Assembly: GCA_045645485.1 (NCBI GenBank)
Contig: JAZRIX010000016.1
Coordinates: forward strand, 1 to 36,688
DNA length: 36,688 nucleotides
Source: SIG440 sp045645485
GTDB taxonomy: Bacteria > Bacillota > Clostridia > Monoglobales > Monoglobaceae
Reading direction: 5' to 3'
This document shows, in pieces, positions 14,989 through 22,750 of this stretch. Below the pieces are notes generated by a model. It did not search any database, had not been told where the DNA came from, and saw nothing but the letters and a program-made list of their open reading frames with translations. Numbering within the stretch: position 1 is the stretch's first letter; every line of letters starts with the position of its first letter. Position numbers and translations under genes: made by a program.

Positions 14989-15732
14989 CTATTTGTTCAT
15001 ACCTTCAAAAGCTACTATTGCCGCCTCGTTTTCCATATTACAGCAAAGAGAAAAAACTTCAACTTTTTTCAAAAGCTCATCCAGAAGTTCTAGGAGCTTT
15101 GTCATCTTGGCAGCATCTGTCGGTCTGATTGTCTGGTCAAGAAGCATATGCACCGCATCCTTTGGAGACATCTTTTCAATATGATTGGTCGCACCTCTTT
15201 GCAAAAAGCAAATCCCCTGAAGAGGCAATCCTATATTTTCATTCAGGTCGGTTTTTCCGCTCCACGGTGTACCGAAGGCAAGAACCTCTCCGTCAATAAT
15301 ACGGATAACCGGCTTATCATCATTCAGAATAAAACACCGCTCATCACCAAAAACCTTACGCCAAAGGGTTGTATGGGTAGATTTTCCCGTTCCGCTGGGA
15401 GCCGAAAACAGATATGCCTTTCCGTCGCATGCAACCCCCGACGAATGAAGCATAAAGCCGTTATACTTCAAAAGCTGTTCACAAAACTCCGCACCTGTCC
15501 ACATATACTCATGCTCAAGCAAAGAAAGCTGAGGAGTGTTTTGATGATGCGCCGCCAAAGCATTGTCGTCAATTCCCAGAACAATCTGAGGATAACCTTC
15601 AAAGTCGGCAATATACTTTTTTGCCTGCGTCTCAATAACACCGCCCTTACGGAGAATCATGCCCACATTAATTCCTGCAATAATATATTTTTCTTTTGAA
15701 ATTTCAAATACTGTCTGATTATCCTGATTCAT
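14989..15732 (-). CDS. HPr-kinase/PEPCK-like nucleotide-binding protein
   Basis: A 247-residue cytoplasmic protein. A P-loop SAPSGTGKST is at 110-119, preceded by LHSSGVACDGKAYLF and followed by ILNDDKPVI (136-143) and GTPWSGKTD (154-162). This order is that of the HPr kinase/PEP carboxykinase fold; it is much shorter than true HPr kinase and lacks its N-terminal domain. Related proteins next to PqqD in lasso-peptide and similar loci phosphorylate or otherwise modify peptides. The RBS is weak (AGAGAA), and the ATG lies 15 nt after the SLH gene, suggesting translational coupling. Kinase activity and target are inference. Confidence 0.8.
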   Translation of the reverse strand: MNQDNQTVFEISKEKYIIAGINVGMILRKGGVIETQAKKYIADFEGYPQIVLGIDDNALAAHHQNTPQLSLLEHEYMWTGAEFCEQLLKYNGFMLHSSGVACDGKAYLFSAPSGTGKSTHTTLWRKVFGDERCFILNDDKPVIRIIDGEVLAFGTPWSGKTDLNENIGLPLQGICFLQRGATNHIEKMSPKDAVHMLLDQTIRPTDAAKMTKLLELLDELLKKVEVFSLCCNMENEAAIVAFEGMNK

Positions 15733-15747
15733 AATTTCTCTGCTTGC

Positions 15748-16695
15748 TTATTGAGGGCGTCCGCCTGCGAAAGATGAATAAGTACTGCCTTTCTCTATAT
15801 AAACCTTGTGAGTTTTTTCTGCATCATATGAGTCGTCAGGAGTACGGATTTCGCCCTCAACTCTGATGTTGGGTCTGATAATCTTCACATGTGCATAACG
15901 TCCGTAAGCAGAAACTGTTTTACCTCCGCGTACAAGAAGAACTGAATCAAGGTGGCTGTTGATGATACTCATATCTGTTTCACCCACACCGTCACCGATA
16001 ACAACCATTTTTTCTGTATCAACACCATCCAGCTTGAGACCGCCCGCTCTCAGCATAACATTTCCGTCATTGGGAAAAGTGGTGGTTTCGGGATCGTCAA
16101 TATAGTACTTTATAAGCCTGTCCATAACAACAGCAAATTCAGCTCTTGTAATCTTTGCATTCGGGTTGAGCTTTCCGTCTGAACCGCCTACATAGCCTGA
16201 TGCAATTATTGCTGCAACCTCTGTCTTTGCCCATTCTGCAACAAGAGAAGCATCACTGAACTGTTCAAGAATAGTTACATCAACTTTTTCGTTTATCGCA
16301 AGACCAAAAGCTCTTGCAAGCACAACAAAAGCTTCCTGTCTGGTGATGGAATTATCAGGATTGAAGGCTTCTGCGGCACCGTTAAATGCACCCATAGCGA
16401 CAGCCTTTGATACATACGAATGATACCATGCATCGGGAGCAACATCCTTGAAGCTTGAAATATCCGCTTCTGCCGTAGCGCCAAAAGCACGTACAATAAT
16501 TGTTGCCATCTGTGCTCTTGTCAAGCTGTCATTGGGAAGAATTTTTCCGTCAGTTCCGCCAAGCAAGCCGTTTTCAACCGCATTCTGAAGAGCGGCGGTT
16601 GACCAGTTGTCCGGCATATCGGAAAACTCCACAGCAAAAGCAGTTGTTGACAAAGACATCATACAAATCAAAAACAAAGCAATAAATTTTTTCAT
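15748..16695 (-). CDS. Exported protein with three SLH domains and a C-terminal repeat-like region
   Basis: A 315-residue protein. The signal peptide ends near residue 21 (TTAFAVEF). Three S-layer homology domains follow (about 23-70, 80-130 and 140-190, each with the TRAQ, TRQE or TRAE motif), anchoring it to the wall polymer. Residues 205-315 form a strand-rich segment with LRAGGLKLDGV, VIGDGVGETDM and LLVRGGK, probably a short beta-helix, ending in GGRPQ. It heads the operon with its own promoter. Its role could be structural. Because it is co-transcribed with a kinase-like protein, PqqD and a peptidase, it is also a possible substrate, which is unproven. Confidence 0.88.
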   Translation of the reverse strand: MKKFIALFLICMMSLSTTAFAVEFSDMPDNWSTAALQNAVENGLLGGTDGKILPNDSLTRAQMATIIVRAFGATAEADISSFKDVAPDAWYHSYVSKAVAMGAFNGAAEAFNPDNSITRQEAFVVLARAFGLAINEKVDVTILEQFSDASLVAEWAKTEVAAIIASGYVGGSDGKLNPNAKITRAEFAVVMDRLIKYYIDDPETTTFPNDGNVMLRAGGLKLDGVDTEKMVVIGDGVGETDMSIINSHLDSVLLVRGGKTVSAYGRYAHVKIIRPNIRVEGEIRTPDDSYDAEKTHKVYIEKGSTYSSFAGGRPQ

Positions 16696-16758
16696 TTTTC
16701 ATTTCCTTTCAAAACTTTTTCTTCAGGGTATAATATACCTTAATATATATTCCATAAT

Positions 16759-16787
16759 ATTATACAATATATTTTTACTATTTTCAA
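16759..16787 (-). promoter_or_regulatory. Promoter of the SLH-HprK-PqqD-S26 operon
   Basis: On the minus strand TTGAAA (16782-16787), a 17-bp spacer and a perfect TATAAT (16759-16764), about 60 nt before the SLH start codon, in very AT-rich DNA. Confidence 0.7.
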
Positions 16788-16812
16788 TGGCATTTCAAAA
16801 AATTTTTTAACT

Positions 16813-16841
16813 TTGACAGAATCAACAAAAAAACCTGTTAT
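16813..16841 (+). promoter_or_regulatory. Possible promoter of the DUF1540 gene
   Basis: A perfect TTGACA (16813-16818), 17-bp spacer and TGTTAT (16836-16841). The -10 is weak, so another sigma factor or regulator may be involved. Confidence 0.45.
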
Positions 16842-16939
16842 TGGTTGTCGGTATAAGCATTTATTTTTATTTAAAAAATTCCGAATTAAAAAACATTCTT
16901 CAGGCAATACTAAATTCAAGACAAACGGAGGTGAAAAAA

Positions 16940-17095
16940 ATGACTAACAACGGTGTTTGCTGCAACGTAAACGAATGTATGTATCACAAGGAAGGCGATC
17001 TGTGCAGTCTTGACAAAATCAACGTAAGCCACGAAAAAACAAGTGCTGATTCAATCGCAATTCCTCATTTTTGCAAAAGCTACGAAAAGAAATAG
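16940..17095 (+). CDS. DUF1540 protein, small and cysteine-rich
   Basis: A 51-residue protein. VCCNVNECMYHKEGDLC followed by SLDKINV is the DUF1540 pattern, with a last Cys in HFCKSYE. The spaced cysteines suggest a small metal-binding domain. Function is unknown; the family is common in spore-forming Clostridia. GGAGGTG lies 8 nt before the ATG, which fixes the start; upstream in-frame sequence has no such site. It is divergent from the SLH operon and closed by a strong terminator. Confidence 0.88.
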   Translation: MTNNGVCCNVNECMYHKEGDLCSLDKINVSHEKTSADSIAIPHFCKSYEKK

Positions 17096-17130
17096 TAAAA
17101 ACAAAATTTCTCAGATTCGATAATTAAATG

Positions 17131-17164
17131 CAAAGACCGCCCTGTTTGACAAGGGCGGTCTTTG
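17131..17164 (+). terminator. Terminator of the DUF1540 gene
   Basis: CAAAGACCGCCCT pairs exactly with AGGGCGGTCTTTG across an 8-nt loop (13 bp). The following TGTGTG is not a U-run, but the arm itself ends in TTTG. Confidence 0.8.
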
Positions 17165-17187
17165 TGTGTGGTAAATCAGACGCATCA

Positions 17188-17292
17188 GAACAAAGCGGAT
17201 TCGCCGCTCGCCGCAGGCGGCGGTCGAAGTAATATCGCTTTGTTTACCCAAGTGCATTTCGGCATAGCCTAAAATTTTGCACGGGCAATTTA
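17188..17292 (+). repeat. Dispersed ~105-bp element, copy A
   Basis: Aligns without gaps to 31061-31165, with about four of five bases identical by hand count. Shared blocks include GAACAAAG at the left end, GCGGCGGT, TGCATTTCGGCAT and the right end TTGCACGGGCAATTTA. It has several mini-hairpins (CCGC/GCGG, TTGC-ACGG-GCAA). It codes for nothing obvious and lies between the ends of the DUF1540 and rpmF genes. Confidence 0.75.
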
Positions 17293-17308
17293 TTTTTGTT
17301 TTTTGCAT

Positions 17309-17334
17309 AATAGGAAATTGCGTAATTTCCTATT
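17309..17334. repeat. Perfect 11-bp inverted repeat
   Basis: AATAGGAAATT-GCGT-AATTTCCTATT. It lies between copy A and the rpmF terminator, with no U-run on either side; it may be part of the repeat insertion. Confidence 0.6.
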
Positions 17335-17337
17335 ATA

Positions 17338-17377
17338 TCAAAAAAGCCGTACCGAACAAAAGCGTTCAATACGACTT
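17338..17377 (-). terminator. Terminator of yceD-rpmF
   Basis: On the minus strand AAGTCGTATTGAAC pairs with GTTCGGTACGGCTT over 14 bp (three G-U pairs) around a 6-nt loop, followed by TTTTTG. It lies about 17 nt after the rpmF stop. Confidence 0.85.
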
Positions 17378-17393
17378 CCTTTTTCTGAAAAAT

Positions 17394-17573
17394 TTACGCC
17401 TCTTTCTTTACAACTTCTTTTCCGTTGTAATATCCGCAAGCTTTGCAAACTCTGTGAGGCATCTTGTACTCACCGCAGTTGGGACATGCAACCATACCGG
17501 GGATCACGAGCTTCCAGTTAGCTCTTCTCTTATCTCTTCTTGCTTTAGAAGTTTTTCTCTTTGGAACTGCCAT
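17394..17573 (-). CDS. rpmF: Ribosomal protein bL32
   Basis: A 59-residue 50S protein beginning MAVPKRKTSKARRDKRR, with a zinc ribbon (C30, C33, C43, C46: CPNCG and CKACG), so this is the zinc-binding C+ form. The ATG at 17573 is chosen since AVPKRK is the conserved N terminus. It follows yceD, the usual partner, by 58 nt. A terminator follows. Confidence 0.97.
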   Translation of the reverse strand: MAVPKRKTSKARRDKRRANWKLVIPGMVACPNCGEYKMPHRVCKACGYYNGKEVVKKEA

Positions 17574-17631
17574 AGTTAAATACACCTCTTTCCAATCAAA
17601 ATAATTTCAACAAGGCAATGCCTTGCATAAT

Positions 17632-18129
17632 CTACAAAAGTTTGTCCAGAATATCAAATCTGGGGTCAGTGGGTCGTGTATCACACCTACACTCCGATTG
17701 GTTGAGGTTTTGTCCGCAGTTGGGGCACAAACCCTTGCATTCTTCAGAGCACAAACGCTTTGTAGGAAGATTCACGATTACGTTTGCCAGAACGATCTCG
17801 TCAAGCTCAACCGCTGTGCCTGAAAGAATAACAGCATCGGGATTCTGGTCATCTTCAACCCTTGCATCTTCTTTCTTGAAGACTTCTTCAAAAGAACATT
17901 CAAAGTCCGATTCAAAGTTTTCACAGCATCTGTCGCAGGTATATCTGATTCTGCAGGAAGCCTTTGCTTTCAGCTCAATACTTCCGCCGATATTCACAAA
18001 TTCACCCACAACCGAAACAGGAGTCAAAAACTCGGCACCCTGCTCTTCATTTCCGACCAAATAAAGCTCTAAGTTGAGTGGAAGCTTTCTTCCGTCAGCG
18101 TTCAGAATAGGTAACAAATCAAACTTCAT
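17632..18129 (-). CDS. yceD: YceD (DUF177) family protein, Zn-ribbon form
   Basis: A 165-residue protein of the YceD/DUF177 family, linked in plants and bacteria to accumulation of 23S rRNA. Cysteines occur as CDRC (near residue 64) and as a C-terminal cluster CSEECKGLCPNCG with a final CRC, likely a zinc site. The segment VNLPTKRLCSEECKGLCP is the family signature. AAAGGAT precedes the ATG. It begins 25 nt after the second tRNA-Val and is followed by rpmF, so tRNA, yceD and rpmF may share one transcript. Confidence 0.92.
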   Translation of the reverse strand: MKFDLLPILNADGRKLPLNLELYLVGNEEQGAEFLTPVSVVGEFVNIGGSIELKAKASCRIRYTCDRCCENFESDFECSFEEVFKKEDARVEDDQNPDAVILSGTAVELDEIVLANVIVNLPTKRLCSEECKGLCPNCGQNLNQSECRCDTRPTDPRFDILDKLL

Positions 18130-18154
18130 TTCAAATATCCTTTAAAAAGAAATG

Positions 18155-18230
18155 TGGTGGGCACAATAGGGCTCGAACCTATGACCCTCTGCTTGTAAGG
18201 CAGATGCTCTCCCAGCTGAGCTATGCGCCC
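18155..18230 (-). tRNA. tRNA-Val (anticodon UAC), second in transcription order
   Basis: 76 nt including an encoded CCA. The acceptor GGGCGCA pairs with TGTGCCC (one G-U), the D arm is GCTCAGCTGGGAGAGC, the anticodon loop is CTTACAA with anticodon TAC, and the T loop is TTCGAGC. The discriminator is A73. The sequence looks identical to the copy at 18270-18345. Confidence 0.98.
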
Positions 18231-18269
18231 ACATCTACGCTGACAGTACGGCAAAACCTTTAAAAAATA

Positions 18270-18345
18270 TGGTGGGCACAATAGGGCTCGAACCTATGAC
18301 CCTCTGCTTGTAAGGCAGATGCTCTCCCAGCTGAGCTATGCGCCC
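18270..18345 (-). tRNA. tRNA-Val (anticodon UAC), first in transcription order
   Basis: Same 76-nt sequence as its neighbour, with encoded CCA and A73, 39 nt away. It is the promoter-proximal copy, about 50 nt after the predicted transcription start. It reads GUA and, by wobble, other GUN codons. It is a candidate ligand of the T-box at 10258-10541. Confidence 0.98.
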
Positions 18346-18402
18346 ATATATTTCCCAAATGCTTGCACCAAAACAACACACTGCTATTTAGTCAGCTTGA
18401 TT

Positions 18403-18431
18403 ATTATACACGATTCCTTCTCTTTTGTCAA
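18403..18431 (-). promoter_or_regulatory. Consensus promoter of the tRNA-Val unit
   Basis: Perfect TTGACA (18426-18431), 17-bp spacer and perfect TATAAT (18403-18408) on the minus strand, as expected for a strong stable-RNA promoter. Confidence 0.9.
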
Positions 18432-18497
18432 TACATAATTTTTATTTTTATAAAAATTTTTTATTTTTATCATAATCAGGTACGAAAAACTTTTTCA

Positions 18498-19616
18498 TCA
18501 TCTGAGCTTCTCATCAAATTCCTTCATAATTGCCGAAATTTCTATACCTTGCGGACACTTCTTTTCACATTTTCTGCATCCGGTACACTTTTCAGGAAGA
18601 CCCTCGGTTTTTTCTCTGACTTTTTCTATCGAAGGATTGTCTTTCACAAGGCACATTTTGTTAAAAAGAGACAACAGCTTTGGGATTTCCAGCTTTTGCG
18701 GACACTCCTCCATACAATACTTGCAGCCTGTACACGCAAGCGTTCTTTTGGACAGAATCTTTTCTGCGATTTCAAGCAAGCTGTTCCATTCATTTTCAAC
18801 AAGAGGCTTCAGCACTGAAAAAGTCTTTATATTATCCTCAACCTGCACCATCTCGGACATTCCCGAAAGCACTACCGTAACATTTGGAATACTCTGCAAA
18901 AATCTGAATGACCACGCCGCAATAGATTCATCAGGACGAAGGTTTTTAAGCAGATTTTCATTTTCAGGTGAAAGACTTGCCAGATAACCACCCCGTACGC
19001 CCTCCATAACCCATATGGGAAGGTTGTATTTGTTCAGAAGCTCTACTTTTTCCTTTGCATTTTGCAAAGTCCAGTCAATCCAGTTCAACTGAATCTGACA
19101 AAACTCCAGAATATCCCTGTATCTCAGGATAAAATTCTCAATGGTTTCAAGAGAACCGTGAGTAGAAAAGCCCAGATGTCTGATTCTGCCATTTTCCTTT
19201 TGTTTTGCCAGATAATCAGCAACACCGTACTTTTCATTCACATAAAAATCCACCGTAGATTCAGAAACATTGTGAAAGAGATAAAAGTCAAAATACTCCA
19301 TTCCTGTACGTTCCAGCTGTTTTTCAAAAAGAGCTTCCACTCCTGCCTGATCCTCATATTCATACCAAGGCATTTTTGTGGCAACAAAATAGCTGTCACG
19401 GGGATATTTTCTCAGAATACGTCCCAGCGTTTCTTCAGACAAGCCATTGTGATAGAACCACGCCGTATCGAAATAATTGATACCGCTTTTTATACAATAA
19501 TCAATAATTTCCTCTGTTTTCTCAATATCAATATTCCCTTTTTCATCGCAGGGAAATCTCATACATCCCATTCCAAGCATAGAAAGGCTTTTGTCTTTAA
19601 AATTCTTATATATCAT
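18498..19616 (-). CDS. Aldo/keto reductase with C-terminal two-[4Fe-4S] domain
   Basis: A 372-residue cytoplasmic oxidoreductase. The AKR barrel (1-285) keeps the catalytic tetrad D50, Y55, K81 and H115. Two CxxCxxCxxxC(P) motifs follow (C295-C305 and C344-C354), each expected to bind a [4Fe-4S] cluster. This form is common in anaerobes and is annotated as a predicted oxidoreductase; the substrate is unknown, and clusters suggest ferredoxin-type electron input. AAAGGA precedes the ATG. It is in tandem with the TIM-barrel gene, 26 nt downstream of it. Confidence 0.92.
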   Translation of the reverse strand: MIYKNFKDKSLSMLGMGCMRFPCDEKGNIDIEKTEEIIDYCIKSGINYFDTAWFYHNGLSEETLGRILRKYPRDSYFVATKMPWYEYEDQAGVEALFEKQLERTGMEYFDFYLFHNVSESTVDFYVNEKYGVADYLAKQKENGRIRHLGFSTHGSLETIENFILRYRDILEFCQIQLNWIDWTLQNAKEKVELLNKYNLPIWVMEGVRGGYLASLSPENENLLKNLRPDESIAAWSFRFLQSIPNVTVVLSGMSEMVQVEDNIKTFSVLKPLVENEWNSLLEIAEKILSKRTLACTGCKYCMEECPQKLEIPKLLSLFNKMCLVKDNPSIEKVREKTEGLPEKCTGCRKCEKKCPQGIEISAIMKEFDEKLR

Positions 19617-19642
19617 AAAACAGAAAATCCTTTCATTATATT

Positions 19643-20446
19643 TTATACAACCCGACGTTTTTCTTCTTCAACCATTTCAATCAGTCTTTTTGCCATCTTC
19701 CCTGCATGAGAATAGTATTCCTCAGAAGAAACGTTCTGATAAAGTGTACTTTCCGACCTGAATACCTCAAGCATAAGTGTTCCGCAAAATCCGTATTTTG
19801 CAAGATTCATAGCAACCGTTGAATAATTTGTTATTCCGTCAAAAGGAATCAGATGCTCGTCTTCATCGGCCAGGTGATGGTTGTCGTGAATGTGCACAGC
19901 CGCCAGTCTTTCACCGTAAAGCTCCATAAATTTTATTCCCTTTGTGAAGCATCCCTCGTGTCCCACATCCCAGCAGAATGCGGCATCCTCAAACTGTTCC
20001 TCAATATACGCCAAAGGAGACAAAAACCGCTGATTTTCAAAAGCAAGGGTTATATTTTTCTTTGCCGCCGCCTCCAATAGCATAGAAAAACGTTTGTAGC
20101 CTGCATCTGTCAGCAAAGGAGCTGGACGCCCCGATGAAAGATGTACTACTGCCACAGGTATATCATATGCGGCACACTTGTCAACGCAGTCGGTCAGGCG
20201 TCTGAGAACTTCATCTCCTTCCTCGCCTTTTTTCCACATATTATTTATGCCCGCAAAAGGTGCATGAAGGGTATCAAAGACAATTCCTGCACGCTTTACC
20301 TTGTCCACCAGAGAATCGGTCAATTGAGGATTATCTGCCATAATAAAGGTATGACCAAAGCCGTTGAGCTGCATCAGGTCAATCTGCTCTTCAATACAAA
20401 CTTCTTTTGCTCCGCCATAGCAAAAAAGATTTATTCCTGTTTCCAT
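19643..20446 (-). CDS. Sugar phosphate isomerase/epimerase-like TIM-barrel protein
   Basis: A 267-residue protein of the xylose-isomerase-like (AP endonuclease 2) superfamily. Metal-site residues are visible as E in LAFENQRF (near 156), D in CWDVGHEG (near 179) and H-x-H in AVHIHDNHH (near 206), with another acidic residue in LMLEVF. The family isomerises or epimerises sugars or related polyols; the substrate cannot be told. The start ATG has only a weak GGGGG upstream. It is probably co-transcribed with the aldo/keto reductase that follows, fitting a small sugar-metabolism unit, which is inference. Confidence 0.85.
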   Translation of the reverse strand: METGINLFCYGGAKEVCIEEQIDLMQLNGFGHTFIMADNPQLTDSLVDKVKRAGIVFDTLHAPFAGINNMWKKGEEGDEVLRRLTDCVDKCAAYDIPVAVVHLSSGRPAPLLTDAGYKRFSMLLEAAAKKNITLAFENQRFLSPLAYIEEQFEDAAFCWDVGHEGCFTKGIKFMELYGERLAAVHIHDNHHLADEDEHLIPFDGITNYSTVAMNLAKYGFCGTLMLEVFRSESTLYQNVSSEEYYSHAGKMAKRLIEMVEEEKRRVV

Positions 20447-20508
20447 TTCAAACCCCCATATTCCTCATAAATTTTTCTATTTCCATCAATGCATATTATT
20501 ATACATAA

Positions 20509-21207
20509 TTATTTAACTTTTTTCAAGTCCTTTTCCCACCTGAAAAGTATAATAATTCCGTTCACAAGATAAACCGTCCACATTATCAGCGTTGCGATGT
20601 TTTCGTTCCCTGCCGAAAAATTGTTCCACCACATATAAACGCTCAGCACATTGACCGCAAGCCATATCCACCATTGTTCGGAATAACGTTTTGCCGATAC
20701 AATCATCGCAAAAACCGATGCAACCGTAGTAAAGCTGTCCACAAAAGGCTGGGTATCACCAAACAGCTTCAGCACAAAACCGAATAGTGCTGACAGAACC
20801 ATTATACCGCCATAAAGCCATAGCCTGTCTACAGCAGACATTCTGCGTTTTTTCACCTGGTGAGTTTCTGCATCCATATTCTTTTTCCACACAAAAAAGC
20901 CAACAAACATCATAGGCACATAATACAACCCGTTAAGAAGAGTCTCCCCGTAAAGTTTTGCGCCAAAGGAAATTGCAGAATACAAAACACAGTTAATCAA
21001 GCCAAAGATATACGCCGAGAGCTTTCCTTTTCCCGCAAGAACGGTATACATCACCCCCGTAACTGCAGAAATAATCCCCCAGACCGAATCTCCGCCAAAA
21101 ACCGAAATTATACATATAATTGCACAGGTGCTGAACAGCCACAGAACTTCCCACAGCTTCCACCCTGCCAGCTCGTTTTCAATAAAATTTTTCACTACAC
21201 CGTTCAT
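20509..21207 (-). CDS. pnuC: PnuC-type nicotinamide (riboside) transporter
   Basis: A 232-residue membrane protein with about seven helices and PnuC features: WGIISAVTGVMYTVLAGKG, an aromatic-rich helix YYVPMMFVGFFVW, TVASVFAMIVSAKRYSEQWW and the following WLAVNVLSVYMWW. PnuC imports nicotinamide riboside for NAD synthesis by facilitated diffusion. Related proteins (PnuT) carry thiamine, so substrate is family-level. It begins 3 nt after the MATE gene, showing tight co-translation. Confidence 0.9.
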   Translation of the reverse strand: MNGVVKNFIENELAGWKLWEVLWLFSTCAIICIISVFGGDSVWGIISAVTGVMYTVLAGKGKLSAYIFGLINCVLYSAISFGAKLYGETLLNGLYYVPMMFVGFFVWKKNMDAETHQVKKRRMSAVDRLWLYGGIMVLSALFGFVLKLFGDTQPFVDSFTTVASVFAMIVSAKRYSEQWWIWLAVNVLSVYMWWNNFSAGNENIATLIMWTVYLVNGIIILFRWEKDLKKVK

Positions 21208-21210
21208 CCT

Positions 21211-22551
21211 TTAAGGCATGGCAACCGCCACAAGCTTTTTCTTTTTTATTCCGTATATAACAAATGAAATTATTCCTCCCGCAAACCACACAATAGGATA
21301 GGATACAAACAGAACCTCAACAGTATGGAAATACGGCAGCACAAACATAATCCATCCTATTCTGAACAAACAGCTTCCCATAGTAACAAGCATGGCAGGA
21401 AAAGTCTCGCCTATACCTTTGAGCATTCCAGAAGGAACATCACAGATTGCAACTGTTACAAAAGGAATAATTATCATATCAAACTTTTTGAGAGCATACA
21501 TTGCAACCTCCTGATTGCCGTGAGCAAACATATTTACAAAAGGAATACGCACAGAGTACGCAACAGCCGAGCCAACAACACAGAATACAACCTCCAGTAT
21601 AATACTTATACGCAGTATATCCCCTATTCTCTTGAAATTCCCTGCACCGACATTCTGGCTGACAAAGGTTGCTATTGCGGCAGAAATTCCCGCAACACCT
21701 ACACAAAGCAGACTCTCCATCTGAAGTTCAATCGCCTCGCCCGAAATTGCCGCCGCCCCGAAGGAGTTCATTGCAGAAGTAGTAAAAACATTGGAAATTG
21801 TATTAATCAGGTTCTGAACCCCTGCAGGCAAACCAATAACAAGAATACGACGGCACACACCGAAATCAAATCTGATTTCTCTCAGTTTCAACCCAACAGG
21901 GCTTTTCACAAAGGCGTCCAAAGCCAAAGCAAAAGCAACAATCATAGAAACAGTGGTAGCTGCGGCAACGCCAGCAACGCCCATTTTCATATATTTGACA
22001 AAAACAACATTAAAAAATACGTTTACCGCTCCCGAAATAATCAAAGCACGGGTCGAACTTTTTGTGTCACCCGTTCCTTGCAGAAAGGCAGATACAAAAT
22101 TAAACAGTGCAGAAAAGGGAACACCGCACAGATAGATACGCATATATGTAATGGTCCTTTCGCGTATTTCAGTATCAATACCGATAAGCTTTACCAGAGG
22201 CACAGCAAAAAGCTGACCCAGTATACATATCAGAATTCCAAAAATACCGCCCAGAACAATTCCCGTTCCGCCAATTTTTTTCACGGTATTCATATCACCC
22301 GCACCAAAAAATCTGGCAGAGAGAATATTCAATCCAACGGACATACCAATAAAAAGATTGAGCACACAACCAAGAACACCGCCTGCCGAGGATACTGCCC
22401 CCATAGAAATAGGGTCATCATACATTCCTACGACAAAGGTATCTGCCGCATTGTAAAAAACCTGTAACACACTGCTAAGCACCAACGGCAAAGCAAAACG
22501 AAACATTCCCGAAAGAAGTCTTCCGTTTACCATATCGATTTGTCTTTTCAT
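21211..22551 (-). CDS. MATE family multidrug/Na+ or H+ antiporter
   Basis: A 446-residue membrane protein with twelve helices in two similar halves. The N-terminal half carries the MATE signature (ALPLVLSSVLQVFYNAADTFVVG, given here by residues 18-40) and the second half repeats the fold (GLPAGVQNLINTISN). The family exports cationic drugs or metabolites by ion antiport. ATG 22551 is chosen as GGAGG is 9 nt upstream; a TTG at 22569 would precede that site. It forms a two-gene unit with pnuC. Confidence 0.93.
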   Translation of the reverse strand: MKRQIDMVNGRLLSGMFRFALPLVLSSVLQVFYNAADTFVVGMYDDPISMGAVSSAGGVLGCVLNLFIGMSVGLNILSARFFGAGDMNTVKKIGGTGIVLGGIFGILICILGQLFAVPLVKLIGIDTEIRERTITYMRIYLCGVPFSALFNFVSAFLQGTGDTKSSTRALIISGAVNVFFNVVFVKYMKMGVAGVAAATTVSMIVAFALALDAFVKSPVGLKLREIRFDFGVCRRILVIGLPAGVQNLINTISNVFTTSAMNSFGAAAISGEAIELQMESLLCVGVAGISAAIATFVSQNVGAGNFKRIGDILRISIILEVVFCVVGSAVAYSVRIPFVNMFAHGNQEVAMYALKKFDMIIIPFVTVAICDVPSGMLKGIGETFPAMLVTMGSCLFRIGWIMFVLPYFHTVEVLFVSYPIVWFAGGIISFVIYGIKKKKLVAVAMP

Positions 22552-22654
22552 AAAAAAGGTCCTCCGCAAGAAAGTAGAAATTTTGTCTTTTCTTGTGTTT
22601 TAGCATATTCCTTTCTCTATGTCAAGTACCTTTTCAAAAAATAAGAAATTTTCA

Positions 22655-22685
22655 ATGTCATCCTGAGCGTAACTGAAGGAGCTTT
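22655..22685 (+). repeat. Fragment resembling the widespread TCATCCTGAGCG repeat
   Basis: GTCATCCTGAGCGTAACTGA then AGGAG closely resembles an extragenic repeat seen in many bacterial genomes (TCATCCTGAGCGAAGCGAAGGA). It occupies the MATE upstream region; only one copy is in the window, so identification rests on memory. Confidence 0.5.
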
Positions 22686-22715
22686 TAATGAAAAAACTGC
22701 GGAAATCCGCACAAA
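22686..22715 (-). terminator. Terminator of the tandem membrane-protein genes
   Basis: On the minus strand TGCGG-ATTT-CCGCA followed by GTTTTTT. A longer alternative pairs CTGCGG (from 22732) with CCGCAG. Confidence 0.75.
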
Positions 22716-22750
22716 GCGAATTCCCGCAGAAGCAATCAATATTTATCTGC

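Noticed and set aside
14989..15732. True HPr kinase/phosphorylase (hprK)
   Set aside because: It lacks the N-terminal domain and is about 60 residues too short; context with PqqD and a peptidase fits the HPr-kinase-related group better.
16940..17095. DUF1540 protein as precursor peptide of the PqqD operon
   Set aside because: It is a known conserved domain with regular cysteines, is divergently transcribed, has its own terminator and lacks a leader/core division.
21325..22467. Long plus-strand open frame opposite the MATE gene
   Set aside because: It is rich in Asn, His, Lys and Cys with no hydrophobic or domain pattern, has no ribosome-binding site, and mirrors the codon bias of the MATE gene.
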